Of a stretch of DNA of 6,286 nucleotides, positions 1 through 5,533 are shown piece after piece. The notes below the pieces were generated by a model. It was not told where the DNA came from, did no database searches, and was given only the letters and a program-made list of their open reading frames with translations. Made by a program: the position numbers and the translations under genes. The number at the start of each line of letters is the position of its first letter. Positions within the stretch are counted from its first letter, which is position 1. This DNA comes from CALMEC01 sp964440285 (GTDB lineage Bacteria > Actinomycetota > Thermoleophilia > Miltoncostaeales > Miltoncostaeaceae), in contig CAYTRV010000140.1 of the NCBI GenBank assembly GCA_964440285.1, positions 1 through 6,286 of the forward strand, read 5' to 3'.

Positions 1-1
1 A

Positions 2-379
2 GACCCGGCCAATGCACCCCGCTGGTACGTCAACATCACGGCGGCCGAGTGGAAGACCCCTCCCCCGCTCGCCGTCGGCTCCAGGATCGCGTTCGTCGCC
101 CAGTTCCTTGGGAGGAGGATGGCCTACACGTACGAGGTGGCCGACCTCGTCCCCGGCGAGCGCCTGGTGATGCGAACCACCGAGGGGCCGTTCCCGATGG
201 AGACCACGTACACATGGCAGCCGATAGCCGGCGGCGGCACCCACATGACGCTGCGCAACCGCGGCACGCCGTCGGGGTTCTCGAAGCTGGTCGCTCCGCT
301 CATGGCGCGCGCCATGCGGCGAGCCAACACCAAAGATCTGGCGCTGCTCAAGCAGCTGCTGGAGTCGCGGACGACCTGA
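2..379 (+). CDS. SRPBCC (START/polyketide-cyclase-like) family protein, 5'-truncated
   Basis: The reading frame is open from the first bases of the window to a TGA, giving 125 visible residues with the N-terminus cut off. The pattern fits the SRPBCC hydrophobic-ligand-binding fold. An early WYVNIT segment and a PLAVGSRI segment are followed by a beta-strand run (MAYTYEVADLVPGERLVMR, then TTYTWQPIAGGGTHMTLRN). The end is a long amphipathic helix, roughly residues 97-121, carrying a KDLALLKQLLES tail. Family members are usually about 140-150 residues, so only around 20 residues are probably missing. An internal ATG at 119 is preceded by a GGAGGA-like string, but starting there would remove the first strands of the fold, so the longer frame is preferred. 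Ligand and reaction cannot be told from the sequence. The next gene on the same strand begins 107 bp later and appears to have its own promoter. Confidence 0.8.
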   Translation, partial: DPANAPRWYVNITAAEWKTPPPLAVGSRIAFVAQFLGRRMAYTYEVADLVPGERLVMRTTEGPFPMETTYTWQPIAGGGTHMTLRNRGTPSGFSKLVAPLMARAMRRANTKDLALLKQLLESRTT

Positions 380-420
380 GGGCGAGTGGTGCGATCATCG
401 ACCCAGTAGAAGACGACGCG

Positions 421-455
421 TTCTCGGCGATCAACCGGAACCTACGGTAACGTAG
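421..455 (+). promoter_or_regulatory. Possible promoter with overlapping palindromic operator
   Basis: A perfect inverted repeat, CTACG-GTAA-CGTAG, lies at 442-455, just ahead of the 138-aa gene. A TACGGT hexamer (443-448) fits the loose actinobacterial -10 pattern TANNNT. A weak -35-like TTCTCG lies 16 bp upstream (421-426). A dyad overlapping a -10 element is a typical repressor arrangement, for example in the TetR class. No regulator gene is adjacent, so this is a guess from position and symmetry. Confidence 0.3.
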
Positions 456-486
456 TAGTCACAGACACGCTGACGCGGAGCAGTTC

Positions 487-903
487 ATGCCACCTTCGTT
501 CACAGGGTCGGGTACGCCCGACGACCCTTGGATGCTGACCACCCCTCCCGGGGGATCCGAGTTCGAGGCGTACCGTGACGAGCGCGCCGATCCGCCTGCG
601 GTGGTCGTACAGGTCGGGAAGACCGAGGTGCGTTATCACCTCAGCGCCATCAGCGACCTGCATGCCATGCTGAAGGAGCACGGAGACTGGATGCCGCTCG
701 GCAACGCCGACGAGCAGAAGCCGGCGGCGGACGGCACCGTCGAGGCGTGGGGGCGCTCCGCGGATAACCCGGTCGGTGGGTGGTACGGGCTGAAGAAGGG
801 CCTCCGAGGCCGGTTCGGCAACTACGTCCCGCCGATCCTCGAGGCGCTCGGCCTTGCGGAGGTCGAGCACAACGCCCGTAACAACCGGATGCGCGCGCTG
901 TAG
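487..903 (+). CDS. Conserved-looking protein of unknown function, 138 aa
   Basis: The ATG is preceded by a GCGGAG ribosome-binding site 6 nt upstream, which supports this start. The product is soluble, with no signal peptide or membrane helix. The N-terminal part contains TGSGTPDDPWMLTTPPG and an acidic FEAYRDE stretch. Next is a predicted beta hairpin (AVVVQVGKTEVRYHL) and a helix (ISDLHAMLKEHGDWMPLG). The C-terminal part has a basic, glycine-rich motif (GGWYGLKKGLRGRFGNYV) followed by a helix ending in ARNNRMRAL. The basic Gly/Trp/Tyr motif and the compact alpha/beta layout look like a real conserved domain, probably one of the numbered DUF families, but I cannot name it with certainty and assign no function. 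It converges on the - strand HicB-like gene, with 110 bp between the two stop codons. Confidence 0.75.
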   Translation: MPPSFTGSGTPDDPWMLTTPPGGSEFEAYRDERADPPAVVVQVGKTEVRYHLSAISDLHAMLKEHGDWMPLGNADEQKPAADGTVEAWGRSADNPVGGWYGLKKGLRGRFGNYVPPILEALGLAEVEHNARNNRMRAL

Positions 904-1013
904 GCGAGGCACCGGAGAGCGGAGCGCTCCAGGATTCTCTCGGGGTGTTTGCAAGCGACCCGGACGAGGTTTCGCCCCGCGCGCTCATCAACGGAGCTTG
1001 AGGGCGGGCGAAG

Positions 1014-1586
1014 CTACGCGACCAGCAGGGCGATCAGCAGGCCGATCGCCAGAAGCCCGGCGATGACCACGATCACCAGGTTCGCCGTGAGCGCAACCGA
1101 GAGCAGGCGTTCCCGCCGGACCGCGGTCGGCGTCCGAGCAGGGATCGCAGCAGACTCGCCATCGCCGTTGACGCTCGGCGCGGCCGGTGACCCCCCGCGC
1201 TCCCCAGCCTGGCGCCATGTGATCGCGCCGCTCAGGATCCCGACGATCAGGGTGTTGAGGCTGACCTTCTCCCGATCGGCCAGGCGTGCGAGGTCGGCGT
1301 GGAGGGTCGGGGGCATCCGAACCAGCAGCCGTCCGCTGTGCGTGGCCGCGGCCCTGGGTGCCGGAACCTGCCGGCCGTTCGCGAGGGCATCGGCGATCCA
1401 GGAGGCCATCAACTCGCGGACCTCCGCCAGCGCCTCCTCCTCGGTGCGCCCGCGCGCCTCGCAGCCGGGGATCTCCTCGACCTGGGCGACCCAGGCAGGC
1501 CCGTGCTCGTCCTCTCGCCGGACGAGCGAGATCTCATACGGCATCTCGAGGTACTGATCCGCCGCGGTGCGTTCGCGGGTCGCCAT
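1014..1586 (-). CDS. Membrane-tethered HicB-like protein with ribbon-helix-helix segment
   Basis: The product has 190 residues in three parts. Residues 17-75 resemble the HicB antitoxin fold: a YEISLVRRE strand, then AWVAQVEEIPGCEARG, the helix EEALAEVRELMASWI and GRQVPAP. Residues 84-120 fit an Arc/MetJ-type ribbon-helix-helix: strand GRLLVRMPPTLH, helix ADLARLADREK, then SLNTLIVGILSGAI. After a Gly/Pro/Ser-rich linker, residues 161-189 form one strong membrane helix with VRRER just before it, which predicts the N-terminus in the cytoplasm. The start was chosen because the HicB domain begins shortly after it and because it lies 11 bp beyond the sigma-factor stop; the ribosome site (TAGGG) overlaps that stop. 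The same frame stays open far upstream inside the sigma gene but is Arg-rich shadow. Classical HicB proteins are soluble and paired with HicA; here there is no HicA and a membrane anchor is added. It could be a membrane-held transcription regulator or a partner of the sigma factor (inference). Confidence 0.85.
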   Translation of the reverse strand: MATRERTAADQYLEMPYEISLVRREDEHGPAWVAQVEEIPGCEARGRTEEEALAEVRELMASWIADALANGRQVPAPRAAATHSGRLLVRMPPTLHADLARLADREKVSLNTLIVGILSGAITWRQAGERGGSPAAPSVNGDGESAAIPARTPTAVRRERLLSVALTANLVIVVIAGLLAIGLLIALLVA

Positions 1587-1597
1587 CAGGCGCGACC

Positions 1598-2293
1598 CTA
1601 CGGCGCACGGCGCTGCGGCACAACTATTCGATCGTCGAGTTCGACCCGGAGCCGCTCGAGGGCGGAGCGGATCGTCCGCGACACGTGAACCTGCGAGATC
1701 CCGATCTCGCCGGCGATGTCCTCCTGGCTCAGGTCGTCGAAGAACCTCCGCTCCAGCACGCGACGTTCCCGCTCGCTCAGCGTTCGAAGGGCGACGCCGA
1801 CGGCGACGCGCGCCTCGCTCGACTCCCGGAAGTCCCATCCGCCGGCGCCCACTTCGCCATCGAGGAGGGAGCACGGTGTGCGGGCGTTGTCCGATGCGAG
1901 CGCCCGCTCGACGTCCTCGAACGTCGACCCGACCCGTACGGCGAGTTCCGCGGTGGTCGGCGACCGCCCGAGGAGCCCCGTGAGCTCCCCATCGGCGCGG
2001 CGCACCTCTTCCCGCTCCTCCTGGATCCGCCGCGGGAGGCGGATGATGCCCGCGGTGTCACGCAGATGCCGTTTGATCTCGCCGACGATGCTGGGCACCG
2101 CGTACGCCCCGAAGCTGCACCCGCGGGCACGGTCGAACCGGTCGACTGCGTTGATGAGGCCGATGGACCCGACCTGCACGAGGTCCTCCAGTTCCACGCC
2201 CCGGTGGGCGAAGCGCCGCGCCAGCCTGCGCACCAGCGGGAGATGCCGCTCGATGAGCCGCTCGCGCTCCGCCATCTCCCCCGTCCCCATCAT
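1598..2293 (-). CDS. RNA polymerase sigma factor, SigB/SigF-type (sigma-70 group 3)
   Basis: The product has 231 residues with the expected order of sigma-70 regions. Region 2 spans about 12-80 and includes DLVQVGSIGLINAVDRFD (2.2) and FGAYAVPSIVGEIKRHLRD (2.3-2.4). Region 3 spans about 82-150, starting with RLPRRIQEEREEVRRADGEL. Region 4 spans about 165-222, with TLSERERRVLERRFF and the helix-turn-helix SQEDIAGEIGISQVHVSRTI. It lacks region 1.1 and is slightly shorter than typical SigB/SigF proteins (about 250-265 residues). The start is supported by GAGGAGAGG 6 nt upstream; a second ATG follows immediately. Members of this family direct stress, sporulation or envelope regulons and are usually held by RsbW/SpoIIAB-type anti-sigma factors. 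None is encoded here; the downstream neighbour is a membrane-anchored HicB-like protein instead. The gene is divergent from the secreted-protein genes. Class is certain; the exact subgroup name and regulon are not. Confidence 0.95.
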   Translation of the reverse strand: MMGTGEMAERERLIERHLPLVRRLARRFAHRGVELEDLVQVGSIGLINAVDRFDRARGCSFGAYAVPSIVGEIKRHLRDTAGIIRLPRRIQEEREEVRRADGELTGLLGRSPTTAELAVRVGSTFEDVERALASDNARTPCSLLDGEVGAGGWDFRESSEARVAVGVALRTLSERERRVLERRFFDDLSQEDIAGEIGISQVHVSRTIRSALERLRVELDDRIVVPQRRAP

Positions 2294-2322
2294 CCCGATC
2301 CTCTCCTCGAGCGCATGTTGAT

Positions 2323-2347
2323 CTCACATCACTTTGTATGACATGAG
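2323..2347. promoter_or_regulatory. 25-bp imperfect dyad in the sigma-factor leader
   Basis: The arms CTCACATCA (2323-2331) and TGACATGAG (2339-2347) flank a 7-bp centre and match at 7 of 9 positions as a palindrome. In the - strand transcript both mismatches become G-U wobbles, so all 9 pairs could form an RNA stem in the 5' leader of the sigma factor. The element lies just downstream of the predicted sigma-gene promoter and upstream of the rightward genes. It could be an operator, perhaps for the ribbon-helix-helix protein of the same operon, or an RNA hairpin affecting translation. Function is inferred. Confidence 0.4.
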
Positions 2348-2360
2348 TTGACGGTGGGTA
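2336..2360 (+). promoter_or_regulatory. Weak candidate promoter of SigB/SigF type for the rightward genes
   Basis: GTAT (2336-2339), 16 bp, then GGGTA (2356-2360) resembles the GTTT-N14-17-GGGTA pattern known for group 3 sigma factors, with one mismatch in the -35. It would start transcription about 70 nt before the GTG of the 480-aa gene. No good housekeeping -35/-10 pair was found in this direction. The motif is short and could be chance. Confidence 0.28.
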
Positions 2361-2361
2361 G

Positions 2362-2391
2362 TTAATACAGTGCGCGCCCAAGTGAAGTCAA
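2362..2391 (-). promoter_or_regulatory. Predicted housekeeping-type promoter for the sigma/HicB-like unit
   Basis: Reading leftward, TTGACT (2391-2386) is followed after 18 bp by TATTAA (2367-2362). This is close to the TTGACA/TATAAT consensus and sits in an AT-richer patch of an otherwise very GC-rich window. Transcription would start near 2355, giving a leader of about 60 nt before the sigma-factor start codon. Confidence 0.6.
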
Positions 2392-2401
2392 TACATTTGA
2401 C
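2387..2401. repeat. Short inverted repeat overlapping the leftward -35
   Basis: GTCAA-TACAT-TTGAC is a perfect 5-bp inverted repeat with a 5-bp centre. Its left arm lies within the predicted -35 hexamer of the sigma-factor promoter, so a protein bound here could block that promoter. Arms this short can arise by chance. Confidence 0.3.
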
Positions 2402-2436
2402 GCGCAAGCCCCAGATGGGCCAGAGGGCCAGTTCAC

Positions 2437-3879
2437 GTGACCGCCATCAGCCGACACCCAGCCGAGACGTCGCCATCCCGCCCAGGGCGGTCGTTCGTCG
2501 TCTTCGGCGCGGCGATGGCGCTGTCAGCGCTGGTTGTCCTCCCGGGTCCCGCCCGGGCCGAAGTTCTCGAGACGCCCGTCATAGAAGCGATATCAGAGCA
2601 GTATCACGACGGATCCGGGATCGCGCCCGCTCCGCAGATGGCCGAGGTCGCCGATGTCGCGGCAGGCACCGCAACCGCCGTCGCTGACGCAGCCGCCCCG
2701 GTGTCGCACGCTCCGACGCCGCCGGCCGGCGCGCCGACGGCCCCTCCCGCCGTATCGCCGGAAAGTAGTATCAATAGCGTTGGCGGTGATATGCAATCTA
2801 TACCGGTTGCAACTCCCGCAGATGCCGTATCTCATGTCGTAAATTTGCCTCCCGAGGAGCCCGAGTCCTCACAAGCGGTTGCGTCGGGGGCGACCGACGC
2901 GGCCGTACCGGCGGCGGGGCCGGCGAGCGCCAACCTCCCGCAAGGTGGCGCACCCGCCCCCGCCGCGTTCGCGACTCCCGATGGGCAGGAAGCCGGCGCT
3001 GCCCCGGCCGCCGACGCGATCGCCGCCGCGGCGCAGGCCGCCCCGAGCAACGTGAACGTCAGCGTCAGGATCTTCAGCCCCGGCAACGACGGGCCCGTCA
3101 CGCAGACCAACGTGGCCGGCGGCGAGGCGGTGTCGGTGGCGACGACCCCCACGGCGCAGGACGGCGTCTCCACGGGCGGCGGCGCGAACCCCGCGCCGGC
3201 GGTCGCCGGCCCCACCGTTCCCACGACGTGGGTGTGGAACTGGACCTGGGAGTCGGCCACGGCCGGATGCGCGCCCGGCGCGGCCCCCGCGACGCCGTCG
3301 TCGACCGTGGCCGGCTCGACCTGGGCCTGGACCTGGATCTGGCGGTGTGCGCCACAGCTTCCGCGGGTGCCGGGATTCAACGCGCCGGTCGATCCCCTGA
3401 GCCCGGATCTGCCGCCGCTCTGGGCGATCGACCTACTCGCCGGTGCGTCCGGTGACGCATACGCGATCGAACCATCAGCGGGGCAGTGGGCGGGAGCGCC
3501 GACCACGCGACGGGCGACCCGTCGCCCGCTCGCAACGCGCGAGCGGTCCGATGACTTCCGCAAGGTGTGGGCGACGCTCGGCTCGTCGTCCACAGCGCGC
3601 GGGCGCGGCGGAGCCGATTCGGGAGCCGATACGGCTCCCGCCGCCGCCCGCGTCGCCGACTCGCCGATCGGCGCCCTGTTCCCCTCCGGCCTGACAGCCT
3701 CGGTCGCGGCAGCCGCCGCGGCGGGCGCCGGGGGTTCCGGATCGGGCGGTATCGGCCTCGGTGCCGCAGCGCTCTTCGCAGTACTCGTCCTCTTCGTGCC
3801 ACATCTTCTGATTCCGTTGAAGGCGGCGGCCGCCCGCCGTCTTCCCGATGTCTCCGCTCGGCGTGACCGACCCGGATAG
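2437..3879 (+). CDS. Secreted, C-terminally membrane-anchored low-complexity protein with Trp-comb motifs
   Basis: The product has 480 residues. A GTG start is chosen because an AGAGGG ribosome site lies 9 nt upstream and because it gives a full signal peptide: basic n-region, hydrophobic residues about 19-36, cleavage after GPARA (41). The next ATG (residue 27) would have no n-region. Residues 42-202 are Ala/Pro-rich low complexity. Residues 203-225 match the module of the next gene (VRIFSPG, then VTQTN; 17 of 23 identical to its first repeat). Two Trp combs follow: TWVWNWTWE at 264-272 with Cys278, and TWAWTWIWRC at 295-304. The C-terminus has a membrane helix (about 439-462) followed by a basic tail, so the protein is probably held in the membrane with most of it outside the cell. 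No LPXTG motif is present. I do not recognise a named family. The shared module and adjacency suggest it works with the repeat protein, perhaps as anchor or nucleator (inference). Confidence 0.8.
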   Translation: MTAISRHPAETSPSRPGRSFVVFGAAMALSALVVLPGPARAEVLETPVIEAISEQYHDGSGIAPAPQMAEVADVAAGTATAVADAAAPVSHAPTPPAGAPTAPPAVSPESSINSVGGDMQSIPVATPADAVSHVVNLPPEEPESSQAVASGATDAAVPAAGPASANLPQGGAPAPAAFATPDGQEAGAAPAADAIAAAAQAAPSNVNVSVRIFSPGNDGPVTQTNVAGGEAVSVATTPTAQDGVSTGGGANPAPAVAGPTVPTTWVWNWTWESATAGCAPGAAPATPSSTVAGSTWAWTWIWRCAPQLPRVPGFNAPVDPLSPDLPPLWAIDLLAGASGDAYAIEPSAGQWAGAPTTRRATRRPLATRERSDDFRKVWATLGSSSTARGRGGADSGADTAPAAARVADSPIGALFPSGLTASVAAAAAAGAGGSGSGGIGLGAAALFAVLVLFVPHLLIPLKAAAARRLPDVSARRDRPG

Positions 3880-3903
3880 CCCCGGCGCGGACCCAATGTC
3901 CCG

Positions 3904-3921
3904 CCGGGCGGTATCGCCCGG
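3904..3921 (+). terminator. Intergenic hairpin between the two large secreted-protein genes
   Basis: CCGGGCG-GTAT-CGCCCGG forms a perfect 7-bp stem with a 4-nt loop, 25 bp after the stop of the 480-aa gene and 30 bp before the start of the repeat gene. No T-tract follows, so full termination is uncertain. It could partly attenuate read-through or stabilise one side of a processed transcript. I see no convincing separate promoter for the repeat gene in the 71-bp gap. Confidence 0.4.
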
Positions 3922-3950
3922 TATCAGCTGAAACCGTGTAAGGAGACACC

Positions 3951-5477
3951 ATGCAGCGCAAGATGATTGTGCTGGTAATGGGCCTGTTCCTCCTGATTCT
4001 GGGTGGAACGGGGGTCGCCATGGGCGCCGACCAGCAGGTCGTCGGCCAGGCGGCGGACAGCAGCCAGACGGCGAGCTCCGCCGCGACGTCGACCCAGGAG
4101 AACCCAAGCAACCAGAACATCGATGTGCGCATCTTCAGCCCCGGCGACGCCGGTGCGGTGACCCAGACCAACAGCTCGGTCGCGGCGGCAGCCGCCGCCA
4201 ACGCCAACGAAACCGACCAGTCGGCCCAGCAGCAGCAGGCCGGCGGGGCGGGCGGAGGCCAGGCCGTGGGTCAGGAAGCCGACAGCACGCAGACCGCGGA
4301 TTCGCATGCCACATCGACCCAGACACGTCCGTCCAACTCCAACATCTCGGTTCGCATCGACAGCCCCGGCAACGCCGGCGCCGTCGAGCAGACCAACAGC
4401 TCGGCGGCCAAGTCCGCCGCGGCGAACCGCAACGACACCGACCAGACGGCGAACCAGCAGCAAGGCGGCGGCGCCTGCTGCGCGACCGGCGGCACACAGG
4501 CCGTCGGTCAGAAAGCCGACAACACCCAGGACGCCAGCTCCACGGCCACGTCGGCGCAGAAGCACCCGAAGAACTCGAACATCTCCGTTCGAATCGGGAG
4601 CGAAGGCGACGACGGCGACGTCACCCAGACGAACAGCTCCGCGGCAGCTTCGGCGGCGCTGAACGCCAACGACACCGACCAGTCGGCCACGCAGACGCAG
4701 GCCGGCGGCGAGTGCTGCCAGGGCTCGGCGGCCGGAACCCAGGCGATCGGCCAGAAGGCCGAGAGCGAGCAGGACGCCGACTCGTCGGCCGACTCCACCC
4801 AGACGGGGGCGAGCAACACCAACACGCCCGTCCGGATCGGAAGCCCCGGCGACGCCGGCAAGGTCGAGCAGACCAACACCTCCATCGCGCTCTCAGCGGC
4901 CCTCAACGCCAACGAGACCGAGCAGGAGGCAACCCAGTCGCAGGGCGGCGGCGGCTACGCCACCGGTGTCCAGGCGATCGGCCAGAAGGCCGACAGCGAC
5001 CAGGACGCCGACTCGTCGGCGACCTCCACCCAGTACCACCCGTCCAACACCAACACCCCGGTTCGCATCAAGAGCCGCGGCGACGACGGCGAGGTCGAGC
5101 AGACCAACGCCTCGCTCGCGGCATCGCTCGCGGCGAACCACAACGACACCGACCAGACGGCCACGCAGACGCAGGCCGGCGGCGCGTGCTGCACTCCCGC
5201 CCCGGCCCGCGCCGCGTACGCCAACGGCGACAAGTGCTGCCACGGCGGCACCGGCATCCAGGCGATCGGCCAGTTCGCCGACAACGACCAGGACGCCGAC
5301 TCGTCGGCCGACTCGAAGCAGATCGCTCCGTACAACACCAACGCACCGGTCCGGGAGTTCAGCGCCGGAATGGGTGGATCGTTGGAGCAGTTGAACGGCT
5401 CGCTTGCCAAGTCGCTCGCCCTGAACGGCAACGAGTTGGAGCAGTCCGCGGAGCAGCGGCAAGGAGGTGCCGTCTGA
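3951..5477 (+). CDS. Secreted six-repeat Q/N-spaced protein, putative fibre or solenoid protein
   Basis: The product has 508 residues. The ATG has an AAGGAG ribosome site 5 nt upstream. Residues 1-25 are a clear signal peptide (hydrophobic about 6-22, cleavage near VAMG-ADQ). Everything after residue 28 is six tandem repeats at 29-103, 104-182, 183-263, 264-340, 341-436 and 437-508. Each has a core of exactly 70 residues plus a Gly-rich linker of 2-26 residues. Core landmarks are QA(V/I)GQ at 1-5, Q11, Q21, N26 and N28, VRI at 31-33, G40, QTN at 44-46, N56 and N58, Q62 and Q68. Linkers 2, 3 and 5 carry CC pairs (two in linker 5). Repeat 6 is degenerate (VRE, QLN) and ends the protein, like a cap. 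There is no membrane anchor or LPXTG. Regular Q/N spacing recalls curlin-like amyloid repeats and beta-solenoids, but I see no clean curlin motif and cannot name a family. A secreted surface or fibre role is inferred. Confidence 0.9.
   Translation: MQRKMIVLVMGLFLLILGGTGVAMGADQQVVGQAADSSQTASSAATSTQENPSNQNIDVRIFSPGDAGAVTQTNSSVAAAAAANANETDQSAQQQQAGGAGGGQAVGQEADSTQTADSHATSTQTRPSNSNISVRIDSPGNAGAVEQTNSSAAKSAAANRNDTDQTANQQQGGGACCATGGTQAVGQKADNTQDASSTATSAQKHPKNSNISVRIGSEGDDGDVTQTNSSAAASAALNANDTDQSATQTQAGGECCQGSAAGTQAIGQKAESEQDADSSADSTQTGASNTNTPVRIGSPGDAGKVEQTNTSIALSAALNANETEQEATQSQGGGGYATGVQAIGQKADSDQDADSSATSTQYHPSNTNTPVRIKSRGDDGEVEQTNASLAASLAANHNDTDQTATQTQAGGACCTPAPARAAYANGDKCCHGGTGIQAIGQFADNDQDADSSADSKQIAPYNTNAPVREFSAGMGGSLEQLNGSLAKSLALNGNELEQSAEQRQGGAV
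4035..5474 (+). repeat. Six in-frame tandem repeats encoding the repeat protein
   Basis: Units begin at 4035, 4260, 4497, 4740, 4971 and 5259. Each has a 210-bp core plus a variable linker (total unit length 216-288 bp). The last three units are nearly identical at the DNA level over their first about 50 bp: each opens with CAGGCGATCGGCCAG and then carries CAGGACGCCGACTCGTCGG at 4770, 5001 and 5289. The first three units are more diverged. Length changes lie only in linkers, so the core is under length constraint. Confidence 0.9.
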
Positions 5478-5501
5478 CCGACTGATCGTTGTTCCGGAGA
5501 G

Positions 5502-5533
5502 GATGCGTGCGCCCCATTGCGGGCGCACGCATC
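5502..5533 (+). terminator. Strong GC-rich hairpin after the repeat gene
   Basis: GATGCGTGCGCCC (5502-5514) and GGGCGCACGCATC (5521-5533) are perfect 13-bp complements around a 6-nt loop, starting 25 bp after the stop codon. No T-tract follows directly. A GC-rich hairpin without U-tail is a common form of terminator candidate in actinobacteria. It probably ends or attenuates transcription of the repeat gene. Confidence 0.65.

Noticed and set aside
49..450. Open frame of 133 codons overlapping the SRPBCC gene
   Set aside because: Arg/Ala/His-rich shadow composition; the overlapping frame gives a coherent SRPBCC fold.
915..941. Palindrome GGAGCGCTCC (921-930) with outer GAGAG/CTCTC arms as a terminator between convergent genes
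   Set aside because: The inner palindrome has no loop, the outer arms are only 5 bp with uneven internal spacing, and no T-tract is present; too weak to call.
1014..1586. A classical HicAB toxin-antitoxin pair
   Set aside because: No small HicA-like frame is present on either side; the upstream partner is a sigma factor and the downstream gap is a convergent intergenic region.
1286..2341. Long + strand open frame of 351 codons opposite the sigma and HicB-like genes
   Set aside because: It is antisense to two convincing genes and has Arg/Pro-rich composition expected from reading high-GC codons backwards.
3880..3950. Search for a separate promoter for the repeat gene
   Set aside because: No -35/-10 pair or GTTT/GGGTA pair with acceptable spacing was found; only the 7-bp hairpin and ribosome site are visible.
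4035..5474. Regular repeats considered as a CRISPR array
   Set aside because: Units are 216-288 bp, in frame, and encode conserved protein; there are no short repeats with unique spacers.
5461..5480. AAGGAGG string near the end of the repeat gene as a ribosome site for another gene
   Set aside because: No start codon at suitable spacing leads to a credible frame; it encodes the last residues of the repeat protein.
3924..5528. Several long - strand open frames opposite the repeat gene
   Set aside because: They mirror the repeats of the + strand gene and lack their own ribosome sites or signal peptides; shadows of GC-rich tandem repeats.
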